Below, one piece after another: positions 42,057-50,119 of a stretch of DNA of 64,000 nucleotides; position 1 is the first letter of the stretch, and every line of letters starts with the position of its first letter. Source of the DNA: Bog-159 sp963707465 (lineage in GTDB: Bacteria > Acidobacteriota > Terriglobia > Bryobacterales > Bryobacteraceae); the NCBI GenBank assembly GCA_963707465.1, contig CAVPQK010000023.1, positions 397,858 through 461,857 of the forward strand, in the 5' to 3' direction. The notes below the pieces were generated by a model. The model saw only the letters and a program-made list of their open reading frames with translations. It did no database searches and had not been told where the DNA came from. Made by a program: the position numbers and the translations under genes.

Positions 42057-42992
42057 TTGCGAAAGAAGATTACCGTTGTGGGCGCCGGCAACGTCGGCGC
42101 CAATTGCGCCCTCCGGGTTGCCGACAAGGAACTGGCGGATGTGGTGCTGGTGGACGTCATTGAAGGCGTCCCGCAAGGCAAGTCGCTCGACCTGTTGCAG
42201 TCCGGCCCCGTTCAAGGCTATGACGTAACGCTCACCGGCGCCAACGAGTACGAACCCACCGCGAATTCCGATATCGTGATCCTCACCGCCGGCTTTCCGC
42301 GCAAGCCCGGCATGAGCCGCGACGATTTGCTGCTGGCCAACTACGATGTGGTGCGCGCGGCCACCGAGCAGATCGTGAAGTATTCGCCCAATTCCATCCT
42401 GATCGTCGTCACCAATCCGCTGGACGCAATGTGCCAGACCGCTTACATGGTTTCCAAATTCAGCAAGAATCGCGTCATCGGAATGGCCGGGATTCTAGAT
42501 AGCGCACGCTTCCGCACTTTCATCGCGCAAGAGCTGAAGGTCTCGGTGGAGAACGTAACCGCTGTGGTGATGGGCGGCCACGGCGACACCATGGTCCCCG
42601 TGGTGCGCTTATCGAACGTCGCGGGCATACCGCTCACCGAGTTGATGGACCAGGCCACCATCGACGCGATTGTCACCCGCACGCGCAATGGCGGCGCCGA
42701 GATCGTAAAATACCTCAAGACCGGCAGCGCCTACTACGCGCCGTCCGCGGCCGCCGTCGAGATGGCCGAGTCGATCCTGAAGGACAAGAAGAAGGTCCTC
42801 CCTTGCGCCGCGTACCTGGAAGGCGAATACGGGATCCACGGCTTGTTCGTAGGAGTACCGGTGAGGCTGGGCGCGCGCGGCATCGAGCAGATCTACCAGG
42901 TGAAGCTGCAGCCGGAAGAACAGGCCATGCTCCAGAAGAGCGCGGATGCTGTGAAGGAGTTGGTGGACGTGATTCGAGCGAAGCATGGCTAG
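42057..42992 (+). CDS. mdh: Malate dehydrogenase, LDH-like type
   Basis: This 311-residue protein has VVGAGNVGANCALRVA (NAD-binding), AGFPRKPGMSRDDLL with the MDH-type substrate arginine, LDSARFRTFIA, and GGHGDTMVPVVRL with the catalytic histidine. It interconverts malate and oxaloacetate in the TCA cycle. TTG at 42057 is chosen because AAAGGAG at 42044-42050 is well spaced and MRKKITVVGAG is the usual N-terminus; the longer upstream frame is not conserved. Its stop overlaps the M14 peptidase start by 8 bp. Confidence 0.93.
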   Translation: MRKKITVVGAGNVGANCALRVADKELADVVLVDVIEGVPQGKSLDLLQSGPVQGYDVTLTGANEYEPTANSDIVILTAGFPRKPGMSRDDLLLANYDVVRAATEQIVKYSPNSILIVVTNPLDAMCQTAYMVSKFSKNRVIGMAGILDSARFRTFIAQELKVSVENVTAVVMGGHGDTMVPVVRLSNVAGIPLTELMDQATIDAIVTRTRNGGAEIVKYLKTGSAYYAPSAAAVEMAESILKDKKKVLPCAAYLEGEYGIHGLFVGVPVRLGARGIEQIYQVKLQPEEQAMLQKSADAVKELVDVIRAKHG

Positions 42993-45528
42993 GGGCCGTG
43001 GCTGGTGGTTGCTCGCACTGACCACGTTGTGCCGTGCCGCGGTTCCGACTCCGGCGCAGCACTTCGGTTACACTCCGGGCGACGACTACAAACTGGCCGA
43101 TACCAACGAAATCTTCGCTTATTTCCATGCGTTAGCCGCGTCGAGCGACCGCATCCGGCTGCAAGAATTCGGGCGCAGCTCGGAAGGCCGCCCCATGTAC
43201 GTGGCGTTCATTTCCGCGCCGGACAACCTGAAGAAGCTGGACCGCCTTCGCCAGATCAACGCGCGGCTGGCGCTCGGGCAGGCCAGCGCGGAGGAGGCGC
43301 GCGCGCTGGCTGAAGAAGGCCGCGCAGTGGTGTGGATCGACTCCGGCCTGCACTCGAGCGAAGTCGCCCCCGCCCAGCAAGCGCCCCTGCTTGCTTACAA
43401 GATGATCACCGACGACAGTGCCGAAGTGGAGATGGTCCGGCGCAACGTGATCCTCATGCAAGTGCCGGTGATCAATCCCGATGGGCTCGACATGATCGCG
43501 CATTGGTACCGGCAAAACGTGGGCACGCCCTACGAAACCGCGCCCTTGCCGCGGCTTTTTCAGAAGTATTCCGGGCACGACAACAATCGCGATTGGTTCA
43601 TGCTCAACCTGGAAGAGACGCGCAACGTGTCGCGGCTGCTGTTTCGCGAGTGGTTCCCGCACATCGTTTACAACCAGCACCAGGCGCCGCCGTTTCCAGC
43701 GCGCATCTTCGTGCCGCCTTATGCCGAGCCGCTGAATCCCGATATCCCGGCAGCCGTGATGGAAGGCATCAACAAGCTGGGCACCGCCATGCGGGAGCGT
43801 TTCGCGCGCGAGGATAAGCCCGGCGTGCTCTCCTATTTCGGTTTCGACGCCTGGTGGAATGGCGGCCTGCGCTCCGCGCCCGCATTCCACAATATGCACG
43901 GCATCCTGACGGAAACCGCGGGCTACTCTTACGCGACGCCTAAGACGTATGCGGCCGGCGATCTGCAGGCGGCCTTCGCCAACGGCGCGTCCACTCGCGA
44001 ACCGTCGATCTTCTACGAACGCCCGTGGAAGGGCGGTAAATGGGGCCTTCGCGACGCCGTTGAATACATGCTCACGGCGGATATGGCGCTGCTGACCGAG
44101 GCCGCCACCCGGCGCGCGGATTACCTGATGAAGAGCTATCAAATGGCGCGCCAAGCCATCGCCGCAGGCGCCGAGGGCAAGCCCTACGCGTACGTCATCG
44201 GGGAGAAGCAATGGGACTGGCCCACCGCGTGGGACTTCCTGGAACGGCTGTCGCTGGCGGGCATCGAGGTGCGGCGTGCGCGCGCGGAGTTCCAGGCGCA
44301 TGGCAAGACCTATGGCGCGGGCACCCTGGTGATCCCCGCTTCGCAGCCGTTCCGCCCGTACCTGGTCGACCTGCTGGAACCCCAGCACTATCCGAGCCTG
44401 AAGGAAAAGCCCTACGACATTACCGGCTGGACGCTGCCCATGCAGATGGGCGTGAGCGTGGACCGCATCGACGAACACTTCGACGCGTCGCTCGACCCGG
44501 TGGCCGAGTTTCGCGCGCAGGGATCTGTGGCCGGCAAGGGCGCGGTCTTGCTGCTCGATCATCGCGAGAACGACGCGTTCCTGGCCACGTCGTTCTTCAT
44601 GGATCGCGAAGGCGCCGTGCGTTGGACGGCCGACGGCACGATCGTAGTGGATAGCGCGTACACCGAAAATGGCGCGCGCGCCGAAAACTTCGCGCGGCAG
44701 TTCAGCGTTAACGTGACCCTGGCCGATGCCGCGCCCACTCCCGCGTACGAGTTGCGCCGGCCGCGCGTGGGACTCTACCAGCCTTGGACCGCCAACTCCG
44801 ACGAAGGGTGGACCGAGTGGCTGCTGGACCGCTATCACGTGCCCTACACGCTGCTGCACAACGCGGATTTCGGCAAGGGCGGCCTGCGCGCGCGGTTTGA
44901 CAGCATCATCCTGGCATCGCAATCGGTGACGTCGATCTTGAACGGCTTCCGCAACGGAGAGATGTCGTCCCGGCGGGAGGGCGCCCAGGCGGAGGCGCTG
45001 GTGCAGAGGCCCGAGTATACCGGTGGCATCGGTCCGGAGGGCGTAGTCGAGTTGCAGAAGTTCGTGCGTGAGGGCGGCACGTTGATCGCGCTCGATACCG
45101 CCGCGGATCTGCCCCGCGAGTTCTTTCCGCTGCCCCTGCTGAATGTGGGCGGCGCGCCGTTCTCGTGTCCCGGATCGCTGGTGCGGATCACGGTGGATCC
45201 ATCGCAGCCCCTGGCTTTCGGCATGCCGAAGGACGCGATTGCGTTTGTGAGCGGCGGCGAGGCATTCGACATCAGCTTGGCGCCCGGATACAACGAAGGC
45301 GAGCGCGAAGTGCGGGTGGCCGCGCGTTTCGCCGCCAAGGACCTGCTGGCCAGCGGCTACATCAGCGGCGAAAAGGCGGTGCTTGGCAAGCCGGCGCTCG
45401 TGGACGCCCGCTTCGGCAGCGGGCACGTGGTGCTGTTCGCGTTTCGCCCGCAGTTCCGGGGGCAGCCGTTCGGGACGTTCAAGTTCCTTTTGAACGCGGT
45501 GTATCTGGCGTCGGCGCGGGCGATGTAA
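42985..45528 (+). CDS. Secreted M14-family metallopeptidase
   Basis: This 847-residue protein has a signal peptide (WWLLALTTLCRAAVPTPA). The zinc ligands H123 and E126 lie in DSGLHSSEVAPAQ and a third histidine in HIVYNQHQ. The surrounding NPDGLDM, HDNNRDW and TETAGY motifs fit a carboxypeptidase-like M14 fold. The long C-terminal half (about 430 residues) is beta-rich and probably a substrate or surface-binding region. Proteins of this size and layout are common in Acidobacteriota and would degrade peptides outside the cytoplasm. The ATG overlaps the end of mdh. Confidence 0.85.
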   Translation: MARGRGWWLLALTTLCRAAVPTPAQHFGYTPGDDYKLADTNEIFAYFHALAASSDRIRLQEFGRSSEGRPMYVAFISAPDNLKKLDRLRQINARLALGQASAEEARALAEEGRAVVWIDSGLHSSEVAPAQQAPLLAYKMITDDSAEVEMVRRNVILMQVPVINPDGLDMIAHWYRQNVGTPYETAPLPRLFQKYSGHDNNRDWFMLNLEETRNVSRLLFREWFPHIVYNQHQAPPFPARIFVPPYAEPLNPDIPAAVMEGINKLGTAMRERFAREDKPGVLSYFGFDAWWNGGLRSAPAFHNMHGILTETAGYSYATPKTYAAGDLQAAFANGASTREPSIFYERPWKGGKWGLRDAVEYMLTADMALLTEAATRRADYLMKSYQMARQAIAAGAEGKPYAYVIGEKQWDWPTAWDFLERLSLAGIEVRRARAEFQAHGKTYGAGTLVIPASQPFRPYLVDLLEPQHYPSLKEKPYDITGWTLPMQMGVSVDRIDEHFDASLDPVAEFRAQGSVAGKGAVLLLDHRENDAFLATSFFMDREGAVRWTADGTIVVDSAYTENGARAENFARQFSVNVTLADAAPTPAYELRRPRVGLYQPWTANSDEGWTEWLLDRYHVPYTLLHNADFGKGGLRARFDSIILASQSVTSILNGFRNGEMSSRREGAQAEALVQRPEYTGGIGPEGVVELQKFVREGGTLIALDTAADLPREFFPLPLLNVGGAPFSCPGSLVRITVDPSQPLAFGMPKDAIAFVSGGEAFDISLAPGYNEGEREVRVAARFAAKDLLASGYISGEKAVLGKPALVDARFGSGHVVLFAFRPQFRGQPFGTFKFLLNAVYLASARAM

Positions 45529-45535
45529 CATAGCT

Positions 45536-45723
45536 CGCTGGATATAATGCGTTGGGGGAATACGATTGGACCCGGACACGACGATGGGCGGGCCGCATGG
45601 CCAGTTTCCCTCGACACAGTTCTCGCTACTGGAGGCCGCGGGTTCCGGCGCCGCTCTGCCGAACGCCGCGCTGGAGCGCGTCAGCACCCTGTATTGGAGG
45701 CCGGTATACCGTTTCACCCGCTT
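45536..45723 (+). repeat. Direct repeat 1: truncated sigma factor 5' end
   Basis: The segment includes a TATAAT, a TTG start at 45566 and about 55 codons encoding MGGPHGQFPSTQFSLLEAAG and LYWRPVYRFTR. This matches the N-terminus of a large ECF-like sigma family (typically followed by a conserved region 2 that is absent). The frame runs out soon after. A second copy lies at 48291-48478. Together they bracket the AAA ATPase cassette. Confidence 0.8.
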
Positions 45724-45774
45724 CAGGCGGACAAAGGAACTCTGGGCAGATTTGGCCACCGGCTCCATGCCGTG

Positions 45775-46314
45775 TTAGGACACCGCGGGCCTTGCGAGCA
45801 ATTCCGTGAAGTGCTCTCGCGAACGGACCAAATAGCGTCGGAGGACCTTCGACTTATACGCTCTAACTGTGGCTAGGTTCGTATTGAGCGCAATGCAATT
45901 GCCGATGCTTTTGATGGTGTTTACTTCGCGTTTAGGGACCATGAAACACACGTACGGCAATCCCGTAGGGTACTGCGCCTCGTATCGCGGATCTTTCTCG
46001 CCCACCAGGACGAGGAAGTCGTACTCTTTGGTTTCATTACGCCCAAGCGGTCGCTCCCAGTTCCAGCGTAAAGTGCTCGATGAAGTTGGACTGTTGAGAT
46101 GACTCAGCTTCACCTCAAGACGATGGCCACTCCTCGTTGTGACATCGTGCCCATCCTTGTATCCGGCGCGCACTCCGCCCGTTAGCTCCGCTACGAATTC
46201 CTCCGCCGGAACCCCTCGGGCAAAATCAAGCTGCTTCTTGAGCGCTTCGTTCTCCTTCTCGAGTTCGGAGATGCGCCCTGTGAGCCTCAGGATTTCGTCG
46301 TCTTTGGTTATAGC
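45775..46314 (-). CDS. Putative PD-(D/E)XK-like nuclease, start codon unclear
   Basis: The frame is open for about 179 codons. An N-terminal coiled-coil (LRLTGRISELEKENEALKKQ) leads to EEFVAELTGG, YKDGHDVTTRSGHRLEVKLS and KEYDFLVLVGEKD. The D-x9-ExK spacing resembles PD-(D/E)XK endonucleases. No ATG, GTG or TTG occurs before the GTG at 46173, which would start after the coiled coil, so the true start is missing or unusual. It lies inside the direct-repeat-flanked segment and points away from the ATPase gene. The function is inferred from motif spacing only. Confidence 0.5.
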   Translation of the reverse strand, partial: AITKDDEILRLTGRISELEKENEALKKQLDFARGVPAEEFVAELTGGVRAGYKDGHDVTTRSGHRLEVKLSHLNSPTSSSTLRWNWERPLGRNETKEYDFLVLVGEKDPRYEAQYPTGLPYVCFMVPKREVNTIKSIGNCIALNTNLATVRAYKSKVLRRYLVRSREHFTELLARPAVS

Positions 46315-46488
46315 CTATATCCACGGAGAAGATATTAGCTCCAACGAGGGCCGCCGGTCAACGATGGATCCGGTGTCGGATACGACATCGGCTTCACCAG
46401 CGCCTGCCGCCGCTGTCCACCATGCGCTGCGGTGGCCGAAGAGCCTCCCGTAGTCCCCGGCTGAAAGCTAAGCTCAACCCATACAATC

Positions 46489-46516
46489 TTGCAGAAATGG
46501 GCTGCGCTGGTACAAT
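46489..46516 (+). promoter_or_regulatory. Promoter for AAA ATPase, likely leaderless transcript
   Basis: TTGCAG (46489-46494) and TACAAT (46511-46516) are separated by 16 bp. The ATG of the AAA ATPase at 46525 lies 8 bases after the -10 box, so the start codon would be at or near the first transcribed base and no Shine-Dalgarno sequence is needed. Confidence 0.5.
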
Positions 46517-46524
46517 AGGCGGGT

Positions 46525-47679
46525 ATGTATGTCCAGTCGCTCAAGGTTTCGGGCTTCATGTCATTCAAGGACGTGGCGTGGAAACCAGGGTGCCTGAACG
46601 TGCTGATCGGTCCAAACGGTTCCGGCAAGTCGAACCTGCTTAGGGCATTGGAATTGATTCGCGCGTCGGCAGCTGGCAGCTTGCGCGATTTCGTGCTGAG
46701 CAAGGGCGGTTTACCTCGCTTGTTGTGGGGTGAGGCAGCGCAACGGATCGAATTCGGCATTAACACCAGTGCCGACCAGCCCTCAGACCAACACACGTAC
46801 CTTCTTACGTTAGCGCCGTTGGCTCAGTCCGGGAGCTTTCGCGTTGCGTCGGAAGCTCTGGGGTTCCAGGGGCCATCTACGCCGTATAAGGTCCTCGAGA
46901 GGGATGCGGATGGGGTAATGGTTTTTGGAGGTGGTGACGGGCTTTCGCTCGATCCGGCTAACGACCTTCCCGAAACGGAGACGGCTCTTTCAATGGTTTC
47001 AGCCCTCTGGACAGATCCGGTGTCGTATATGTTTCAGCAACAACTCAGGGCATGGACCATCTACCAAGAGCTGCGGGTGGATGAAGACGCGCCAGTTCGA
47101 CGGTCTGCTGTCGCCCGAAAAGAGACGCGTATCTCCTATAATGGGCAAAACCTCATCCCGGTACTGAAAACGCTGTACGAGGGCGACTTCAAGGACTCCA
47201 TCGACAGCGGCATGTCGGCGGCGTTCCCCGACGACTTCGCCGAGTTGTTCTTTCGCGAAACCGAGCCTAATCGCGTCCAGCTATATATCCGGCGGAAACA
47301 CACCCATCGCGAGGACAGCGCCGCCGACCTGTCCGACGGTACTCTGCGCTTCTTACTCCTGCTAACGATCCTTGCCACGCCGGATCCGCCTCCGCTTATT
47401 GCTATCGATGAGCCGGAAGCGGGCCTGCATCCGTCTATGCTCCCGATCATCGCCGAATCCGCCGTTGCGGCCGCCGCTCGGACACAAGTCATCCTCAGCA
47501 CGCATTCGCCGGAGATGCTAGATGCTTTCGGCGAGACGCTCCCGGCCGCGACCATCTTCGGTTGGGCGGGCGACCGCACTGAGCTGAAGACTGTCCGTGG
47601 CGACGAACTGAGGAAGTGGGTCGAGGATTATTCATTCGGGCGCTTCATTTTCTCCGGCGAGGCCGCAGCCGTCTTGTGA
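46525..47679 (+). CDS. AAA ATPase, COG4637/RecF-like, likely defence-associated
   Basis: This 384-residue protein has Walker A GPNGSGKSN (29-37), an ABC-type signature ADLSDGTLRFLLLLT (267-281), Walker B LIAIDEPEAGLHPS (291-304) and STHSPEMLD (325-333). It is an ABC/SMC-like ATPase without coiled-coil arms, of the kind usually paired with a DUF4276 or DUF4435 TOPRIM-like effector. In PARIS-type anti-phage systems the ATPase senses a phage protein and releases a nuclease. The DUF4276 partner overlaps it by 4 bp but is broken. Leaderless promoter sequences precede it. Confidence 0.85.
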   Translation: MYVQSLKVSGFMSFKDVAWKPGCLNVLIGPNGSGKSNLLRALELIRASAAGSLRDFVLSKGGLPRLLWGEAAQRIEFGINTSADQPSDQHTYLLTLAPLAQSGSFRVASEALGFQGPSTPYKVLERDADGVMVFGGGDGLSLDPANDLPETETALSMVSALWTDPVSYMFQQQLRAWTIYQELRVDEDAPVRRSAVARKETRISYNGQNLIPVLKTLYEGDFKDSIDSGMSAAFPDDFAELFFRETEPNRVQLYIRRKHTHREDSAADLSDGTLRFLLLLTILATPDPPPLIAIDEPEAGLHPSMLPIIAESAVAAAARTQVILSTHSPEMLDAFGETLPAATIFGWAGDRTELKTVRGDELRKWVEDYSFGRFIFSGEAAAVL

Positions 47680-48216
47680 ACTTTGCGCTCTTCGTCGAGG
47701 GTCACACCGAGCGCGCGATCCCCGCGTTTCTCAAGCGCTGGCTCGATCCCAGGCTCTCGCAGCCGGTCGGCATCAAACCGGTGCGCTTCAAGGGAAGCGG
47801 CGACTATCTGAAGAACTGGCGCGCCCCTCGCTTTCCCACTAAACTTGTCCACGGGCGCGAAGCACAAATGGGCCAAGGCCGAATTGGAGCACCGCGTTGA
47901 CCACTCGCACTTCCAGCAGCATTTTGCGGTTCACGAGACCGAAGCTTGGTTGCTCAGCGACCCCGGAATATTTCCAGCCGCCGTCCGCGACCGCCTTGAA
48001 GCAGCCGCAAGCGCTCCGGAGTCGGTCAACTTCAAACAACCACCAGCGAAGCTACTCCAGCTGCTATACAGAACGACGGGACGGGAATACAAAAAGGTCG
48101 TAGACGGTTCCGCATTACTCAGCAAGCTCGATCCAAATCGAGCTTACGAACGATGCCCGCATCTCAGAATGCTTCCCGACGAAATGCTGGCTTTAGCCAA
48201 GGCCGTCGGCCATTGA
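47676..48216 (+). pseudogene. DUF4276 gene, deleted core and frameshift
   Basis: GTG at 47676 overlaps the ATPase TGA. The first part reads NFALFVEGHTERAIPAFLKR and KPVRFKGSGDYLKN, then leaves the family pattern. In the +1 frame from about 47828 the C-terminal part continues: HKWAKAELEHRVDHSHFQQH, FAVHETEAWLLSDPG and YKKVVDGSALLSKLDP to the TGA at 48216. About 25-30 residues normally containing the acidic LLDLYG-type segment are missing between the parts. The presumed nuclease or effector is therefore inactive unless a corrected version exists elsewhere. Confidence 0.75.
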
Positions 48217-48290
48217 GCATCTGTGCGTTGCGAGCATGCCGTTCGAGAGCATAAGCCGAGGAGCAGTGGCCCGTGGCGGTGAGCTGTCAT

Positions 48291-48478
48291 CGCTGGATAT
48301 CATGCGTGTGGGCCTGCGATTGGATCCGGACACCACGATGGGCGGGCCGCAAGGCCAGTTTCCTTCGACACAGTTGTCACTCCTGGAGGCGGCGAGTTCC
48401 GGCGCCGCTCTGCCGAACGCGGCGCTGGAGCGCGTGAGCGCGCTGTATTGGAAACCGGTGCACCGTTTCATCCGTATC
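48291..48478 (+). repeat. Direct repeat 2: truncated sigma factor 5' end
   Basis: The second copy of the element at 45536-45723, with the same start (TTG at 48320) and encoding GQFPSTQLSLLEAAS then LYWKPVHRFIRIKFR. It ends within a few bases of the same codon as copy 1. The similarity continues across the upstream CGCTGGATAT sequence. Direct orientation and the shared end suggest they are target-site-like duplications or homologous copies that allowed insertion or excision. Confidence 0.8.
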
Positions 48479-48494
48479 AAATTTCGCAAGCTAG

Positions 48495-48602
48495 CACGAG
48501 CATTACCTGGAGATCATGCTGCCCGGCTTCATCACCGGCGCGATGATCGGCTTTCTGACGCAAAGGATGGGTGCGCGCGTGCCCGCGAAGGCCCGCGCCT
48601 GA
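48495..48602 (+). pseudogene. C-terminal fragment of a membrane protein
   Basis: An open stretch of 35 codons reads HEHYLEIMLPGFITGAMIGF followed by a basic tail and a stop. It looks like the last transmembrane helix of a larger transporter or permease. The remainder of the gene is absent. It lies just after direct repeat 2. Confidence 0.35.
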
Positions 48603-48612
48603 GCCGATCAGT

Positions 48613-50061
48613 CTAGGCGTGCGCGGAAGATGGCTTCTGCCTTCTGGACGCCTTCCACGCTTCGGTGCGCGCGCGGATGTAAGCCGAGTAATCGGCGCTG
48701 GTCTTGAGCGCGGGCATGGTATGGTGCGTGCCGCCCTGCTCGTCGGGAACGGGAAGTTGCGATACGAGTTCGGCGTGCACCTGTTGCAGATGGGAAGGCC
48801 GGTCTTCGTCCGGATTCGTCCCGCTGGCTACGGGAACAACTACGCCCTGCAATGGGTCGTCCGTACGCGGGGCGGAGAGAGTGAGCACGGCGCCCAGATC
48901 CAATGCGGCGGCGTCCCGGGCCGTCAGCGCGGGCAAGGTCCAGCGCGTCTCCACGGTCTTCAGAATGGATGTGTGGTCGAGCGGCGTGGCGCCCGCGGGG
49001 ACGCGGAAAACCGTGCCCGGAGCGATCAGGGGCGATACCAGCACGGCAGGTACGCGCGGCCCAAAGCGCGTGAAATCGAAACCAAACTCCCCGGCGGAAT
49101 TGTCCGGCGGCGTCGCGCCGGACGGCGGAGGCACGTGATCGTAGCAGCCCCCATGCTCATCGTAAGTGATGATCAACAGCGTGCTGTCCCAGGCTGGCCC
49201 GTTTCGCAGGGCGTAGTACACATCGTGAATCAGTTGTTCGCCCAGCGCTACGTTGTAATTCGGGTGCTGGCTGTTTCCGGACGCGCTCCAACTGGGTTCC
49301 AGGAACGTGTAGGCTGGCAGAGTCCCGGCGGCCGCGGCTTTTTGAAAGTCGGTGAAGAGACCGAAGTGACTATCGTCGGCATTAGTCGTGTCGGAGAAGT
49401 CCTGGCGGGTCAGCGGCGGCTCGTCGTAGCCATAGATAGCCCAACCGATGTTGTTAGTCGTAAGCAGTCCGAAGATAGTGGGGCATGTGTAGGACTTGGT
49501 GTCGTCGTCCATGTGCCCTTGTGAAGTGCCTGCGCAGACAAAAGCGCGGTTGGGCAGGGTCTCGGTCGGAACAGAGCCAAACCATTGGTCGCAGACGGCG
49601 AAGCCGCGGGCCAGGCCGGAAAGGACAGGCAACATAGCGGGCGTGAACATGCCTATAATGTCGTTGGCGGTGGTGCCGGCCAGGATAGACCACCCCTCCT
49701 TCCCCTCCCAGCCCAGGGTGTAAGAGAAATCGTTCACGAAGCCGCCGTTCGTCGCGACGGGTGGCGTGGGAGCGTCAGTGGTGCCGAAGAGTTGGGAGTT
49801 AGTCGATTTGTAACCTTCGCCCGGATCGGCGCCGGGCATGAAATAAGCATTCGCGTCAGTTGGGACGATTTGAAAAACCTGCACGGTTGACCCATCCGCG
49901 CCAGGGTTGGATTCCTGCCCGGTCAGTCCCTCGAAGGGCTGACCCGTAGGAGACACATTTCCGCTGCCGGAGTAGAGGAAGCCGAGCATATGATCGAAGG
50001 AGCGGTTTTCCAGCATCAGGACTACGATGTGGTTAATAGCGGAGAGTTGATTGTCAGGCAT
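48613..50061 (-). CDS. Phosphoesterase family protein (phospholipase C/acid phosphatase type)
   Basis: This 482-residue protein has INHIVVLMLENRSFDHMLGF at the N-terminus with the ENRSFDH metal site, a PNRAFVCAGTS motif and ITYDEHGGCYDHVPPP, hallmarks of the phosphoesterase family that includes bacterial phospholipase C and AcpA. Most relatives carry a Tat signal peptide; none is visible here, so it may be cytoplasmic, or the exporter signal was lost. It hydrolyses phosphomonoesters or phospholipids. The gene is transcribed toward the direct repeat. Confidence 0.87.
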   Translation of the reverse strand: MPDNQLSAINHIVVLMLENRSFDHMLGFLYSGSGNVSPTGQPFEGLTGQESNPGADGSTVQVFQIVPTDANAYFMPGADPGEGYKSTNSQLFGTTDAPTPPVATNGGFVNDFSYTLGWEGKEGWSILAGTTANDIIGMFTPAMLPVLSGLARGFAVCDQWFGSVPTETLPNRAFVCAGTSQGHMDDDTKSYTCPTIFGLLTTNNIGWAIYGYDEPPLTRQDFSDTTNADDSHFGLFTDFQKAAAAGTLPAYTFLEPSWSASGNSQHPNYNVALGEQLIHDVYYALRNGPAWDSTLLIITYDEHGGCYDHVPPPSGATPPDNSAGEFGFDFTRFGPRVPAVLVSPLIAPGTVFRVPAGATPLDHTSILKTVETRWTLPALTARDAAALDLGAVLTLSAPRTDDPLQGVVVPVASGTNPDEDRPSHLQQVHAELVSQLPVPDEQGGTHHTMPALKTSADYSAYIRARTEAWKASRRQKPSSAHA

Positions 50062-50119
50062 TTGTAACTTACCTCGCGACAGGGAGTCAGACGAGATAAG
50101 TATACCGCTTCAGGAGCGG

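Noticed and set aside
43132..45768. 878-codon minus-strand open frame
   Set aside because: It is antisense to the M14 peptidase, whose signal peptide, motifs and codon use are convincing; long shadows are common in this GC-rich DNA.
48193..48489. Minus-strand open frame over direct repeat 2
   Set aside because: Antisense to the sigma-like fragment; a similar shadow over repeat 1 shows it comes from the repeat.
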